DNA of 64,000 bases from Lotus japonicus (Eukaryota; Streptophyta; Magnoliopsida; Fabales; Fabaceae), in the NCBI RefSeq assembly GCF_012489685.1, contig NC_080044.1, forward strand, positions 16,224,369 through 16,288,368, read 5' to 3'. The translations under genes and the position numbers were made by a program. Each line of letters starts with the position of its first letter. The first letter of the stretch is position 1. Below the pieces are notes generated by a model. It searched no databases. It was given only the letters and a program-made list of their open reading frames with translations, and was not told the origin of the DNA. Positions 45,844 to 56,267 of this stretch are shown in pieces.

Positions 45844-46248
45844 TCAAAGTATGGTGCCCAGCACTTCCTCTTTCGTCCCCGAGGTACTCGCTATCCATGC
45901 ACTCGCAGAATGCCCATTCACCTCTAGTTCTTTATTTTGCCTGTTACCCTTGACCTTCTTGTTCCTGGAGGCTATTTCCCTCACCACGGATTTCCCTTTG
46001 TTCCTACCACCGTGTGTCGAGCCTTTCTTCTTCCGAAAGAGATCAGGCACTTTGCTCAAACTTTGTCCATAATCTTCTCGCCGAGATGCTTCCAAGTCCA
46101 TGCTTCGGCCCATCGCCACTTTTCCCTTCCAGTCGCCTGGTCCCATGCTCAAAAGAGCTGACGCTTTGAACCGCGGAAAGTTCCAAAGTGTAGCGTCCTT
46201 CGGACTCCAGCTGAAGAGGTCAAAATTGCCCTCTACCAGCTTTTCCAA
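45844..46248 (-). pseudogene. Relic at the start of the missing gypsy reverse transcriptase
   Basis: The first residues, KLVEGNFDLFSWSPKDA, resemble the conserved segment that precedes reverse transcriptase in Tat-type pol (a Leu-rich stretch, then DLFAW). After about 20 residues the resemblance stops, and the rest is Lys/Arg-rich and unfamiliar. I read this as the breakpoint of a deletion that removed reverse transcriptase, RNase H and integrase. The match is short, so other explanations remain possible. Confidence 0.4.
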
Positions 46249-46539
46249 CCGTCTTTCTTGCTAAAGGGTGAGCCTAGGCTCAATCACCAACACTCCTCTA
46301 CTGAACTTATACCTTTCTAGGTCATCCATGATGCCTGCCCAGCATTCTTCCTCTGAAATGTCTGTGAACGGTCCGTCCCATTCTGTCTTCCCGACTTCTT
46401 CTTCAACTCACTTGTGGTTACTCCTTTGCCTTTTCGCCCTCCCATGGTCTATCTCCCGCGTCTCAACCCTTGACCTACTCTGCTCGTTCTAACCTTCCTG
46501 TTGGATCTCAATTTCGTGACACCGGTGCCCCTCGCCTGC

Positions 46540-47640
46540 TCATTTTTTCCCGTACATGCTGAGACAATTATTGTAGCATTCCCTCGCCCTTCTTTGATCC
46601 ACCACAATTTTCCCCACCTTCCCACAAAGCAGCTGGTACTTTACTGCAAGATGGGTTGTTGAAATGACGGCGCACATACGGTTTAAGGTATTCCTCCCAA
46701 TGATAACGTTGTACGAGGCTACAACTTGTATCACCAGGTACCTTACACGAAGGAGCTTGGCATTGTCCTCTACTCCGAAAACGGTGTCTAGATCTATATA
46801 ACCTCGCACCCACACTTGCTCGCCCGAGAACCCTACTAGCGTTCCTGTATAGGGCATCAAATCCTTATCGGTTAAACCCAGCTTATCAAACGCATCCCCG
46901 TAAATGATATCGGCGGAGCTACCTTGATCCAAAAGTACCCGGCGAACATTAAAATTGTTGATCCTAACCATAACGACCATCGGATCATCTTTATGCATTT
47001 TGACTCCCTCAAAATCCGCTGATGAGATTACTATATCAGGATGCTGGAAACCTAAAGGAGCTTGGTATTGTTGCACCGAGGTTACTGCCCTGACATGTCT
47101 TCTTCTTGCCGAAGCTGCATCTCCCCCTCCGCCGAAACCACCTGCAATTGTATTAATTGTGCCCACCGGTGGGTCGAGATCTTTATTAAATGTTTCTTCT
47201 GCGTTCTTTTTCTTGGTAGCTAGTGTTTCCTTCTTTTCTGCCCACGGCGTGCTGCAGCGATCCTCCCGTCGGCGATCATCCTGCTGGCGAGAGTTCCTAT
47301 ACCTATTTCCCTGTTGTCGCTCGCCATTCCAACGCTCATTGCGGTCATTTAGCTATGCTCGCCCTGCTCTGATGAGCTTTTCTATCTCATTCTTTAAAGT
47401 GAAACAATCCCCTGTATCATGTCCTGCTGACCGATGATACTCACACCACTTAGTCTTATCTGATTTTGGTAGCGGCGGGTCTGCTTCCCTTTCGCCCTCT
47501 TCAACGGCAAGGTTCGCCTTGACCTCACGCAGCAGCTCCGTTAGATGAGCACTGAGACTCTTTCCCGACTCTCCACGCCGACGAGAGTCAGCCTGGTGCC
47601 AGGGTCGGCGATGCTCAGCATTGTCCCTCCTTGGATACAA
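46540..47640 (-). pseudogene. Gypsy zinc-knuckle segment and aspartic protease
   Basis: On the minus strand, 47640-47353 encodes a linker ending in the knuckle-like CEYHRSAGHDTGDCFTLK. A single in-frame TAG at about 47353 interrupts the frame, which then continues through a charged linker to the protease (46540-47166). The protease shows VRRVLLDQGSSADIIYGDAF with the catalytic Asp in DQGSSAD (Gly-Ser kept, Gln in the second place), a flap-like GFSGEQVWVRGYIDL, and YNVIIGRNTLN. It ends with a stop at 46540. The DQGSSAD form is usual in plant Tat/Athila-type proteases. The enzyme would cut the Gag-Pol precursor in particles. The internal stop would block expression here. Confidence 0.8.
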
Positions 47641-47697
47641 AGGGTCTCTCGTTGTCTTCTCCGCTGCCCGGACTTTCCTGTCTCGCCTCTTACTCCC

Positions 47698-48573
47698 TTA
47701 AACCTTGTCTTTGCTTGCTTTATCCTCTGGCGACGCGTCCCCCTGATCACCATCCTTTTCCACCTTCGCCCTTCGTCGCTTGAAAGCGTCGTCCTCCTCA
47801 TCAAGGATGTACGTGTTCGCCCGCGCGCGTACCTCCGCCATCGATTGTCGCACGTTGTACAAGTCCTCGATCGTCACTTGCTTAGTCTTGCTCGCTGAGA
47901 ATTGGACGAGGAATTTGGACGAAAAATCTCGGAAGTTGGTGATGGATCCTCGCGGAAGAGTTGTGAACCACGCCATTGTTGTTCCTTTGAAAGTCGCTGG
48001 AAACATTCTGCACTTGACTGCGTCTGAAGCGGCGCTAATCACCATCTTTGTATTGAAATACAGTAGGTGTTCCTTTGGATCTGCTTTTCCGCTGTATGTT
48101 TCGAGGACTATATTCTTCAAATTATTTGGAATGGCCACCTCCCTTACCGCCGCTGAAAATGGCTCAAATTCAGCCACAGTCTCTACCTCGCGCTCTCCTT
48201 CGTCCTGCTGCTCGTAACGATAATACTCTAGCTGCTCCTGAAGATAGTCGTTCCGCTGCCTTATCTCGTCGATGCTGCTCATCAAGCGTCTCCAATCTTT
48301 TCCGGAGATCGGAGCTTGAGGTGCCTGCATCTCTCCTCCTGAGTCCTCAGGTGACTGTTCTGGCGACCTTCTTTGTTCCGGTGACGTTGGCGGTGAAGGC
48401 AGCGGAGGTGTTGGAGACGGAGGAGGCGGGGGCGGAGCCGGAGGGGTTACTGGAGTTGCCTCCTCGCGATGAATCGTCTGGCGGCGTGGTCGGCCCCGAA
48501 CGCGACGCGGCGGCGAAGTACGTCTGCGCACGGGGTCTTCTTCCCGTCGTCTGCGACGTGTTTCCATCGACAC
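47698..48573 (-). CDS. Gypsy Gag protein of the Tat-like element
   Basis: A 291-codon ORF starts at ATG 48573, about 110 bp from the primer site. The N-terminal 90 residues are Arg- and Pro-rich (RRRRREEDPVRRR; PPAPPPPPPSP). A coiled segment follows (DEIRQRNDYLQEQLEYY), then the retrotransposon gag core at about 140-250 (NIVLETYSGKADPKEHLLYF, AMAWF-like TMAWFTTLP, FRDFSSKFLVQFSASK). The C-terminus is acidic and basic by turns and ends with a stop at 47698; the next pol frame overlaps it at about 47640-47804 in another frame. Gag would form the particle. It is intact on its own, so the element could have been mobilised in trans, as gag-only non-autonomous elements are. Confidence 0.8.
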   Translation of the reverse strand: MSMETRRRRREEDPVRRRTSPPRRVRGRPRRQTIHREEATPVTPPAPPPPPPSPTPPLPSPPTSPEQRRSPEQSPEDSGGEMQAPQAPISGKDWRRLMSSIDEIRQRNDYLQEQLEYYRYEQQDEGEREVETVAEFEPFSAAVREVAIPNNLKNIVLETYSGKADPKEHLLYFNTKMVISAASDAVKCRMFPATFKGTTMAWFTTLPRGSITNFRDFSSKFLVQFSASKTKQVTIEDLYNVRQSMAEVRARANTYILDEEDDAFKRRRAKVEKDGDQGDASPEDKASKDKV

Positions 48574-48682
48574 CTACGAATGCTCACCAAAACTCAAGAA
48601 CTAACGAAATGTCTCACAGAAAACCAGAGAATGTCTCCTTCAATTCACGATCCACGTAGTCTGGGAATCAAATTTTATCGAT

Positions 48683-48700
48683 CCCCACAGACGGCGCCAA
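48683..48700 (-). promoter_or_regulatory. Primer-binding site of the gypsy element
   Basis: The minus strand next to the right LTR reads TTGGCGCCGTCTGTGGGG. The TGGCGCCGT core is the tRNA-Asp-type primer site common in plant Tat and Athila elements. It fixes the element's orientation as minus. Confidence 0.7.
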
Positions 48701-49445
48701 TGTTCCGGTCAAGAACATAGAATCAAGGCATGGTTCCTAGAGTGTGTGGAGTGTGATCGGAAATCTTAGAGAGATGAACTCTTAACTGTTTAGAGAGAGA
48801 AAATATAACTGAATTTCAATGTTATTATTGCCAAATGAGCTAAGAGTCCCTTACAATTGGTAACCGTCCCATATTTATAGATTTGGGGTTGGGCCTTCGT
48901 GCCTTTAATCTGTCTAAATGGGCCGATTGAGCCTTGGGGAGAGCGGCCCAAGGTCCAGACATGTTCCGCGCCTAAGGCTGAGTCTCCTGGGCGAGGGACC
49001 CTGTGGTCTCGCCCAGTCCAAACATTAACCTACTTCATCTCCTAATAAAATCAGATCAAAACCACCCATTTCATCTTTATTGATATTCATATTCAATGAT
49101 CTTCATCATCATCTTCACCATTAAGAACAAAAAACCCAGAATATAAATTTAAAAAATTAAAAACTAAAAAAATATATGAATGTTCATTTTGTTCTTCATC
49201 ATCTTCATCTTCTCCATCCAAAATCCAAAAAATTAAAAATCAATTTCAGATCTAACAATCAAAGCACAAAATTAGATCTAAAACCACACTTGTCAAAGCA
49301 CAAATCATATCTAAACCACACTTGTCAGATCTAAACCACACTTGTCACAGCAAATCCCACAACTCAACTCCCTAGCACTCATCAAATAGCCATAAACATC
49401 TGCGTACGACGCCAGCAACTCCTTAGCACTCGTCAAAGCTCACAT

Positions 49446-49787
49446 TCAACGAGTTCGGTGTGGCCACAACACGAATCCCATTAGGCGCACCTTCCTCAAC
49501 ACGAATCCCTTACACCTCTCCTCCTCCTCCTTCTCTGCATCCCCACCGCTTCCCCCAACGATCGCGCCGTAGTTGATCAGACCGCAGCTCTCCAAGAAGA
49601 GGAAAACCTTGCAGAGAAGCGTAACATCACCCACCAGCGATTTTCGAACCTCGGTGAACATGAGCTTCTTAGAAGGGTCTTCCCTATACTCGTCCTTGGT
49701 GAGGATCCGGGCGGCCATGAGGGCGATGGCCAATTTCTCTTCCACCGTGTTCTCCCCACGCAAGGCGGTGACGACGCTGGAGATTCT
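49446..49787 (-). pseudogene. Captured SWI3-type SWIRM-domain fragment
   Basis: On the minus strand an open frame of about 114 codons includes YREDPSKKLMFTEVRKSLVG followed by DVTLLCKVFLFLESCGLINY, the core helices of the SWIRM domain of plant SWI3 chromatin-remodelling subunits. The frame upstream (KLGERISSVVTALRGENTVE) continues across the Athila solo LTR into 51193-51240 but does not look like SWI3, so the capture may be chimeric. Beyond GLINYGA the sequence turns Gly/Glu-rich and then reaches the element's AT-rich end. GC content is far above that of the surrounding DNA. No start codon is evident. The fragment lies between the long inverted repeats, and gene-fragment capture of this kind is known in Pack-MULEs. 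Confidence 0.65.
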
Positions 49788-51187
49788 TGATGACCCGGGT
49801 TTATATGATGTTTTTAGGGTTTTTCTTTGTTATTTTTGAGTCTTTTTCTTATGTCTCATGTAGTGTTTCATGCATTCTCATGCATTTTAACTTTTATTTG
49901 TGCATTTGCATTAGTTTAGTAATTTTGTAGTTTTATAAGGGCTTTAGTTGCATTTTAGTATAGTTTGAGTCTTTTGTTAATTGTCATTAGTTTTGAGTCC
50001 CTTGTGCAATTAAATGGTTGGTATTCTTGATATTTTTCCTTGAGCTTTGATGAGAGTAATCAGGTCTGAAACTGAAGGAGAAGGAAGGTCAAGAAGCTTG
50101 GAGAATTGAATGGAGGCTTAAAGAGGAGTAAAGAGGAGTTAAAATGAAGATCAAAAGCCTTTTCAGCGAGCTTTGAGCGCCTAGGCGCTGGGAATTGGCG
50201 CCTAGGCGCTAGTTGTTTTTTTTGCCAAGCTTTCTGAATTGGCGCCTAGACGCCAATTCAGAGCGCCTAGGCGCCAATTACCTCCAGGGGCCATATTTTC
50301 AGCATGGAATTGGCGCTCAGGCGCTCTGAATTGGCGCTCTGAATTGGCGCCTGAGCGCCCGGAACAGCCCAAACTCGTGATTTTTGCCTATAAATAGGAT
50401 TTTAGTCATTTTCTTTTGGAATGGGGGATATCTTTTCATACTTTGTAAAATTCAGAGGTAGAGGTCACCTAGGAGAGTGAGAGAAGTCTTCCAAGCTTGT
50501 GTTCAAGGTTCTTAGCCAAGCATGGCTCTTGCCATGCTTTGCTAATCTCTCTTCTTTACTTTGGTTTTCTTGTAAGACTTTTCCTTTTAAGTTATAATCT
50601 TAAGTTCTTTCCCACATGTTTTTCTTCTTTCCTTGAATCTCATATCCATGCTTTATGTTTCATGTTAGAACATGTGCTAGCTTTATACTTTTCTATAATC
50701 AGAACGACAGTTTGTTATAGATTAGGGAACCGATTTGGGATTACCCCTTCTATACTTGCTACTAGGAATAGAGGAAGGGTTGGGGTTTGTTGGCCTGATC
50801 TTTATAATCTTTATGCTTCAAACAAATGTTTAAGTACACAAGGAATTGGGCTTATCTTTTGGTTTGAAAGAATTATCTATGCGAGGCATCGATAGGTAGT
50901 TGCTTAGGCTATAACATCAAGGAGAGATTCATGAGAACATGTGCTTAGAATGATGTGCTTGAATTGATTAGTTGAGCGAGAATCCAAAGTAAATCACTCT
51001 TTCTTTTCATTTTCTGTTTCATTTCTGAATTTATATTTTCTTTTTCCTTATTACTACTTCGACATATGTTTGCCTCAATAAAACAAACCTTCAAACTCGA
51101 GGCTTAAACCGAATCTATTCACTCACAATCCTTGTGGTTCGATATTTAAAACCGGGTGGATTCCGTACACTTGCAGATTTACCAACA
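49788..51187 (+). mobile_element. Solo LTR, 1.4 kb, Athila-like
   Basis: The unit starts TGATGACCCGGGTTTATATG and ends GCAGATTTACCAACA, flanked by perfect ATTCT duplications (49783-49787 and 51188-51192). A TATA-like CTATAAATAGG at about 50389-50398 supports plus orientation. There is no internal region. The ending (CCGTACACTTGCAGATTTAC) resembles Athila-type gypsy LTRs. It interrupts the captured SWIRM frame. The ORF at 50497-50895 shows no domain and is not called. Confidence 0.85.
50176..50370. repeat. Cluster of GCGCCTAGGCGC palindromes in the Athila-like LTR
   Basis: AGCGCCTAGGCGCT at 50176-50189 is a perfect 14-bp palindrome. Related words follow repeatedly (GGCGCCTAGGCGCT, GGCGCCTAGACGCC, AGCGCCTAGGCGCC, GGCGCTCAGGCGCT, GGCGCCTGAGCGCC), often separated by AATTGG or CAGAATT-like spacers. 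The cluster lies just upstream of the TATA-like sequence, so it could be a regulatory array or an extended hairpin. Confidence 0.8.
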
Positions 51188-51359
51188 ATTCTCTCGCCGA
51201 GCTTGCTCGAATTCCCTTCCCTCACTCTCAGCCCTGTCACTCCGTTAAATGACGAGGCTTTGAAAAGTCTTCATCATCGCCTTCTTTGAGAAATTATTCA
51301 TCAGATCGCCATAAAACCAAACGCTCAACCCAATCGAGTCCCCTGCCAGCGGCCACTGC

Positions 51360-52575
51360 TGTAAGATCAAGTTTTGATCTAGTAGTACAACTCTATGTTT
51401 TGATGATTACATGTTAACCTTTTGATATGAACAATTGTGGTACTCTAACGTGTTTTTCTGAGTGTGCTATTTACAGGCTCTGACCTCTATTCAATCTCAC
51501 ACAAATCAGAAGCATTGTGCTTAAAGAGTGACCCAAGCAACGCTTTCGCATTGACCATGTTCAACATGAACAATGGAAAAGCTTCAGAAGTTCTGAAGCT
51601 ACACAAACTCTGATGTGGACTCAGTCACTAGAAGCTCTGAAGATCCAGAAGTTCTGATAACCTAGAAACACTGAAGGTTCAGATGTTCTGATGGTGTAGA
51701 AGACTCTGAAGATACAGAAGCTGAACAGTGGAAACTCTGAAGTCCAGAAGCAAGAAACTCTAAAGACCATGTACTTCCCTCTGAGTTCAGAATCAGAAGA
51801 TACAATGGTCAGAGGATCTGTGCTTTCCCTCTGACTCTGATCAACCGGCTTCACAAGTTCCAACATGAAGCATTCCCCTGATCAGAAGTCTCCTAGGTTT
51901 AAAGGTCATGTCACTATCCAAGTACAAAAGCAACTGTACCATCCTGACGACCTACCTAACGTTCTCAGCCATAGCAGAAGCTGGAATTTCCAGAACTGCC
52001 CTCCAACGGTAGCATTTCCCATGCAACGTTCAACCCTAATCCTTGGAGTATATAAGAGGCTGAAGACTGAAAGAAGCGGCTAGAAGCATTCACATACGCG
52101 CAAGACAAATTCAAATTCTTCTAAGCTTTCTTTCATCCTGAATTTCATTGTGTTTACTATAAGCTTTTTAGAAGCACTTTCTTTGTAAACAAGAACTTCA
52201 TATACAGTTGTATAGTTTTCCTTTAGGAGATCAAGGTTGATCGGATCCTAGAGAAGACTAAGAGAGTGAATCTTAGTGTGAGCTAAGTCAGTGTAATTGT
52301 TAGTCACTTGTAGGTTTCAAGTGCAGTTGTAACTCTTACCTGATTAGTGGATTGCCTTCATTCTAAGAAGGAAGAAATCACCTTAACGGGTGGACTGGAG
52401 TAGCTTGAGTGATTTATCAAGTGAACCAGGATAAAAATCCTTGTGTGCTTTTCTATCTCTTATTCTTAGCACTTAAGTTCTCGAAAGATTTGTCAAAATC
52501 TTTAAGGCGGAAGTTTTATCTTGAAAACGTTATTCAAACCCCCCCCCCCCCTTTCTACCGTTTTTCATACCTTCA
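51360..52575 (+). mobile_element. Sirevirus solo LTR with perfect target duplication
   Basis: 1216 bp, near-identical to the LTR at 1948-3157, with ACTGC on both sides (51355-51359 and 52576-52580). No internal sequence is attached. The TATA box is at 52049-52056. It interrupts the GC-rich captured-gene part of the inverted-repeat element. Confidence 0.93.
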
Positions 52576-53076
52576 ACTGCGCCACGACTATGGTCGCAGC
52601 GGCCACAACCACTGCCTCTCTCTCCCCTCTGTCTTCGATCGAGCTTTAGGTGTGAGAAATGAGGTTGAAGATGGTGAGGAGGGCTAGGGATTTCAAAATT
52701 TGGGTTTGGGTTTTGTTGGGAACTCTCGTTGTATTCAGAGTTGGAAACTTTGGGGTTGTCCAATAGCGCTTGCAAGGTCGTGGAAAACCAAAGCTTGCTG
52801 AGGAAGATGAAAGAAGAAGCTTGGAAGGAGAAAACAGAGAATTAGAGGAAGATGAAGAGTAGATCTGAGGATTTTTTTTGGGGTTATGTTCTTTTTTTTA
52901 TTGAAGATGTGTGTGTTATTTTTTTATTTTATTTTTTTTGTTATTTTACAGTCAAATCCAACAAAACCAAAGCTTTCTGGGTTTTGTTTTACACCATGAA
53001 GAAGATGATGAAGATCATAAAAGAAGGAGTTGAAGATGATGAATGTTCTTGAATTTTAGTTTTTAATTAGGGTTGA

Positions 53077-53372
53077 TTGTTAGTTTTAGGGTTAGAAATT
53101 AAGTTAGTTTAAATTTTGGGGGATTAATTACAAATAAAAATATTTATTTTTTATTTTATTTAAAAAATATTAACACGTCATTTAATGAGATGATGTGGCA
53201 TGTCCACATAGGTCCAAAAATGCCAATTGGGTACGGCGGCTGGAGGCAAATCGGCGGTAAGAACGGTTTCTAAACAAAAAAGATAGTCTGAGGGTGGCGC
53301 TAGGAAGATTTTCCGACGAGGGACGGAAATCAAATCTCGCTTAAAGTTCAGGGACGGTTTTCAGGTTTAACC
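53077..53372 (-). repeat. Right terminal inverted repeat
   Basis: Reverse complement of 41189-41478 with scattered differences; includes CACGTCATTTAATGAG and ends GGTTTTCAGGTTTAACC. Confidence 0.85.
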
Positions 53373-53640
53373 TAACTTTTTACATATTCATCAATAATCA
53401 TACTGAAACTTTGTAAAGAATTTGAAAAAAGTGAGTATTCATGCAAAGGACAAGAGCAATCAATTAAATAGTGAATCGCTTAACGTGCAAATTGTGATTG
53501 TATGCTTAAATTTTTTAATAATTCTTTGATAATATCTTGAGTTGTTGATAAAAAATCGACACAACATGACCAAAACAAACACAAATCTACATATTGGACT
53601 TAGGAGTGACAACCATGTCCTTGGCCACATCCATTATAAT
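53373..53640 (+). repeat. Unit C, right end
   Basis: After the inverted-repeat element the host repeat resumes at AACTTTTTACATATTCATC, matching 20455 in unit B, then follows unit A sequence (8840-8960 region: GATAAAAAATCGACACAAC) to about 53640. No gene is seen. Confidence 0.65.
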
Positions 53641-53849
53641 TTATGATTGTTGTTTTGACCACCATCACGATAGCGATCCACTGGCGATGCTATGAAATTT
53701 GAACCCACTACCTCGTCTGGTAGGTTACTAAGATGCATAATATGGTGGAGCAATATATGAAGAATGTGATGCTAATGTATGTGTTCTTGGAGAAGATCAC
53801 ATATGAACTTGTGTGGCATTATCATCAGAAATGATTGAATACATGATCG

Positions 53850-54240
53850 AGCTTCTTCTTTTTTCTTCTGTCAAGACGAACTTCATGACTTATGATCATC
53901 GCTTTGGTCTCAGATGTTGAACAAGAAGAGCATCTAGTAGACATCAATATCATCAGTAGTGTGTTGAAATTCAAGCCCATCAAAATTTGGCTTAAGATAA
54001 TCACAAAATGCAAATAGATCTCAAACATAAATCCTCTTCAAGTACTTTGAAGTAGACATCAATCTTTTTATAGTAATAAATTTGAACTCATATATAACTT
54101 GTGCAAATTAAGCTTGAGCATGTGCTTGCAAGAAGTTGTGAATCTCATCCCAAAACTGAGAAGAAGGACTACGTTTGATAACCATGAGAAGAAAAGTCAG
54201 AAAAAGGATGAGGGAAGTAAAGTGTATAACATTGAATACT
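53850..54240 (-). pseudogene. Decayed copia gag fragment
   Basis: On the minus strand, with several stops, residues such as QFWDEIHNFLQAHAQA, then MSTSKYLKRI and DLFAFCDYLKPN, follow the pattern of the copia gag (UBN2-type) domain: WD.I...F, then S..EYL..I, then D.L. Frame breaks are frequent, and no other retroelement part adjoins. The sequence separates unit C from unit D. Identification is by pattern only. Confidence 0.35.
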
Positions 54241-54280
54241 ATTCTTCCCATTCGGCATATAAATGATTCACATTATCAAG

Positions 54281-55560
54281 TTAATGCTTGGCACACATAT
54301 TTATAGCAAAAAAATCACATCACTTTGAATTATATTGTTTTTTAATGCTCCATACTTGTCGTATTTAAAAGTTATAACAAGTTTATGTTTGGGGTATATA
54401 ATTATCATTCAAATTGTATCTTTTTTTAATCATATTACTTAAATTATGATTAAAATATCTATTAAGATTATATTATTTTTTCAATTAATGAATTATTGGA
54501 TTTTGTTATAAAGGTTAATTATAAATTTTTATCTAATTTTAACTTAGATGACAATTTGGGCGGAATCCTTATAGTATTAAGTAACTATGAAGTCTAATCC
54601 AAAAAAAAAACTATGAATTCGAAGAAATCTATCATGGTAGAATCTTTTGAAGTGCGTGAGTTCCAATAAATGGTATGTAAAAGGAGTTTTAAAAAAATTT
54701 GTTTCTAATTTTTTTTATATGGAAATGTTAAAATGGTAAATTAATATACAAATTAAATGATCATATAAGAATTCCTTGAAAGAGTTGTATGTTGAGGTAA
54801 AAAATGTATTAGTATTTTTATATTAAGTAGTTTATTCCTATCAAAACCTTTCACATATTCATCGATGATCATACTAAAACTTTATATCCTCATCGTAAGG
54901 CATTTAAAAAAAAAAGTGAATATTAATGCACATAACGAAAGCATTCAATTAAAGAGATTAATCGCTTAAGGTGAAAATTGTGATTTTCTCCTTAGAATTT
55001 TGAATAACCTATTGATAATGTATTGAGTTGTCGATAAAAAATCAACGCAACATGACCAAAACAAGCACAAGTCAAAAGATAACCACGTTCTTGGCCATAT
55101 CCATTTTAAAGGCTTGATACCAAAGTCATTTATTGCTTACTCACTAAGATTAAGAAAATTAATAAATCAGGAATAACTCTTGACTGTGGTACGTTTTGGG
55201 TGTTACTAACAACATCTTAAATGTTATGTATGATCCAACAATGAATAAATGAGGAATACCATCCTACGCAGATTGTTCAGAGTTTTCATCTTGCAGACTT
55301 CTCAAAATATTTTTTTTCCATTGTTTGCATGTTTTCCTTCTCTTTTCCATTTTTCCAGCCGTGACTTACCTATTGAGAATTTTGAACATGTGGTTTTTGT
55401 AAAGAAAGTGTAACAAAGTAGGCATGATTTATAGCTAGAAAATAAAGTAAAAAATACTATGACCATAAAGTCGACACTCGTCACCTCGCCACACTTAAAC
55501 TAAGCTTGTGCTCAAGAAGACACTCAGACTATCCGCAAATAAAAATATTCAAACATAATC
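54281..55560 (+). repeat. Host segmental repeat, unit D (partial)
   Basis: Collinear with unit A from 7808 to 9417 (GTTAATGCTTGGC to CAAATAAAAATATTCAAAC), without the LINE tail that interrupts A at 8130-8441. The C2H2 gene and its promoter are not in this copy. It stops at the same point where unit A meets psbO. Confidence 0.75.
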
Positions 55561-55769
55561 AAGAGTCGCTAAATGAAGTCTGAGATGTATAGGAACAATA
55601 AAAAAAATATGAAAACACAACTACGCTCAAATTCCCTCACAACATGTCATAGAAAAGAATTCCAAGGAACCAATCATCCATTAGCTCTGGTGACAAACCT
55701 CTCTTTCACTCATGAGTATATAATGGCAGAAATAAAAACATTGATATATCACTGAAAAACAAACAGATT

Positions 55770-56095
55770 AATCACTGAGTCAACAAAAACGAAATATCAA
55801 GCAACAAAAATAACCAAAATACTGGCAATGATAGTCCATACATAAAAGTTCATAAGCACAAATGCATAAATATTAAAGCCCTTAAGACAGGCTGACCCTA
55901 ACAACAACACCAACATTAAAAACATACCAAGAATTTTGTAACCATATAAAATGACCTTTAGTCAAACATATTAGATAAATTATGCATAATGCTCTAATTT
56001 GATTTTTACACCAGCTAATCCAACACCAAAAGTTTCCATTATATGAGTAGGAACTTCATAAATGTCACCTTCTACTTTTATCCATTAAACGCCCA
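55770..56095 (-). pseudogene. Inverted 3' fragment of a fourth C2H2 gene
   Basis: The minus strand matches the 3' end of genes A-C: GGATTAGCTGGTGTAAAAAT corresponds to the GDGLAGEKIK region, and a GCATAA stop lies at 55980. About 200 bp of the shared 3' flank (CCAATGTTAAGGGC-like words, TATTTATGCATTTGTGC) follow at 55770-55979. Only about 40 codons remain, with substitutions and frame damage. The zinc finger is absent. It shows that an inverted copy of the unit once existed here. Confidence 0.65.
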
Positions 56096-56267
56096 TACAA
56101 TACACAAGCAAACAAGCACGAACCAACTCAAAAATACATGACGTCATATAGTAGCATGTTAAACAACATGTTCATATCAAACAATGCTTTTAGATATCCT
56201 AGTTTCGTTCCAAAATATTGTTTTTACTTTTCTCATTTATTCCAAAATATTCATTATTTAAAAATTA

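Larger units (their letters stand above)
41481..49020 (-). mobile_element. Deleted Ty3/gypsy element of Tat type with antisense accessory ORF
   Basis: Two 320-bp LTRs (41481-41800 and 48701-49020) begin TGTTCCGGTCAAG and end CGCCCAGTCCA, with perfect AACAT duplications (41476-41480 and 49021-49025). By eye they differ at about a dozen positions, so the insertion is older than the copia one. On the minus strand it has a primer site, gag, a zinc-knuckle segment and protease, then only a short relic where reverse transcriptase should begin. RNase H and integrase are absent. Downstream, an ORF in the opposite direction (42535-44913) and a tandem-repeat 3' UTR match the known Tat-lineage layout. 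Confidence 0.88.
41189..53372. mobile_element. 12.2-kb element with long terminal inverted repeats, probable Pack-MULE, with nested retroelements
   Basis: Left GGTTCAACCTGAAAACCGTC and right GACGGTTTTCAGGTTTAACC are inverted, and homology continues inward for about 290 bp. The corresponding place in unit B (about 20450) is uninterrupted, so this is an insertion. It contains a gypsy element (41481-49020), two solo LTRs (49788-51187 and 51360-52575), and about 2.3 kb of its own DNA including a SWIRM-coding fragment. No transposase is present. Long gene-like TIRs and a captured gene fragment indicate a Pack-MULE, but a 9-bp target duplication is not visible, so the superfamily is an inference. 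Confidence 0.75.

Noticed and set aside
47780..48217. 145-codon plus-strand ORF opposite gag
   Set aside because: A second shadow of gag; the minus-strand frame has the recognised gag core.
48075..48659. 194-codon plus-strand ORF
   Set aside because: It is the complement of the gypsy gag gene; the open frame follows from the high GC content and Arg/Pro-rich gag codons.
50497..50895. 132-codon ORF inside the Athila-like solo LTR
   Set aside because: Hydrophobic, no domain and AT-rich codon use as expected of random sequence; the LTR has exact ends and a target duplication.
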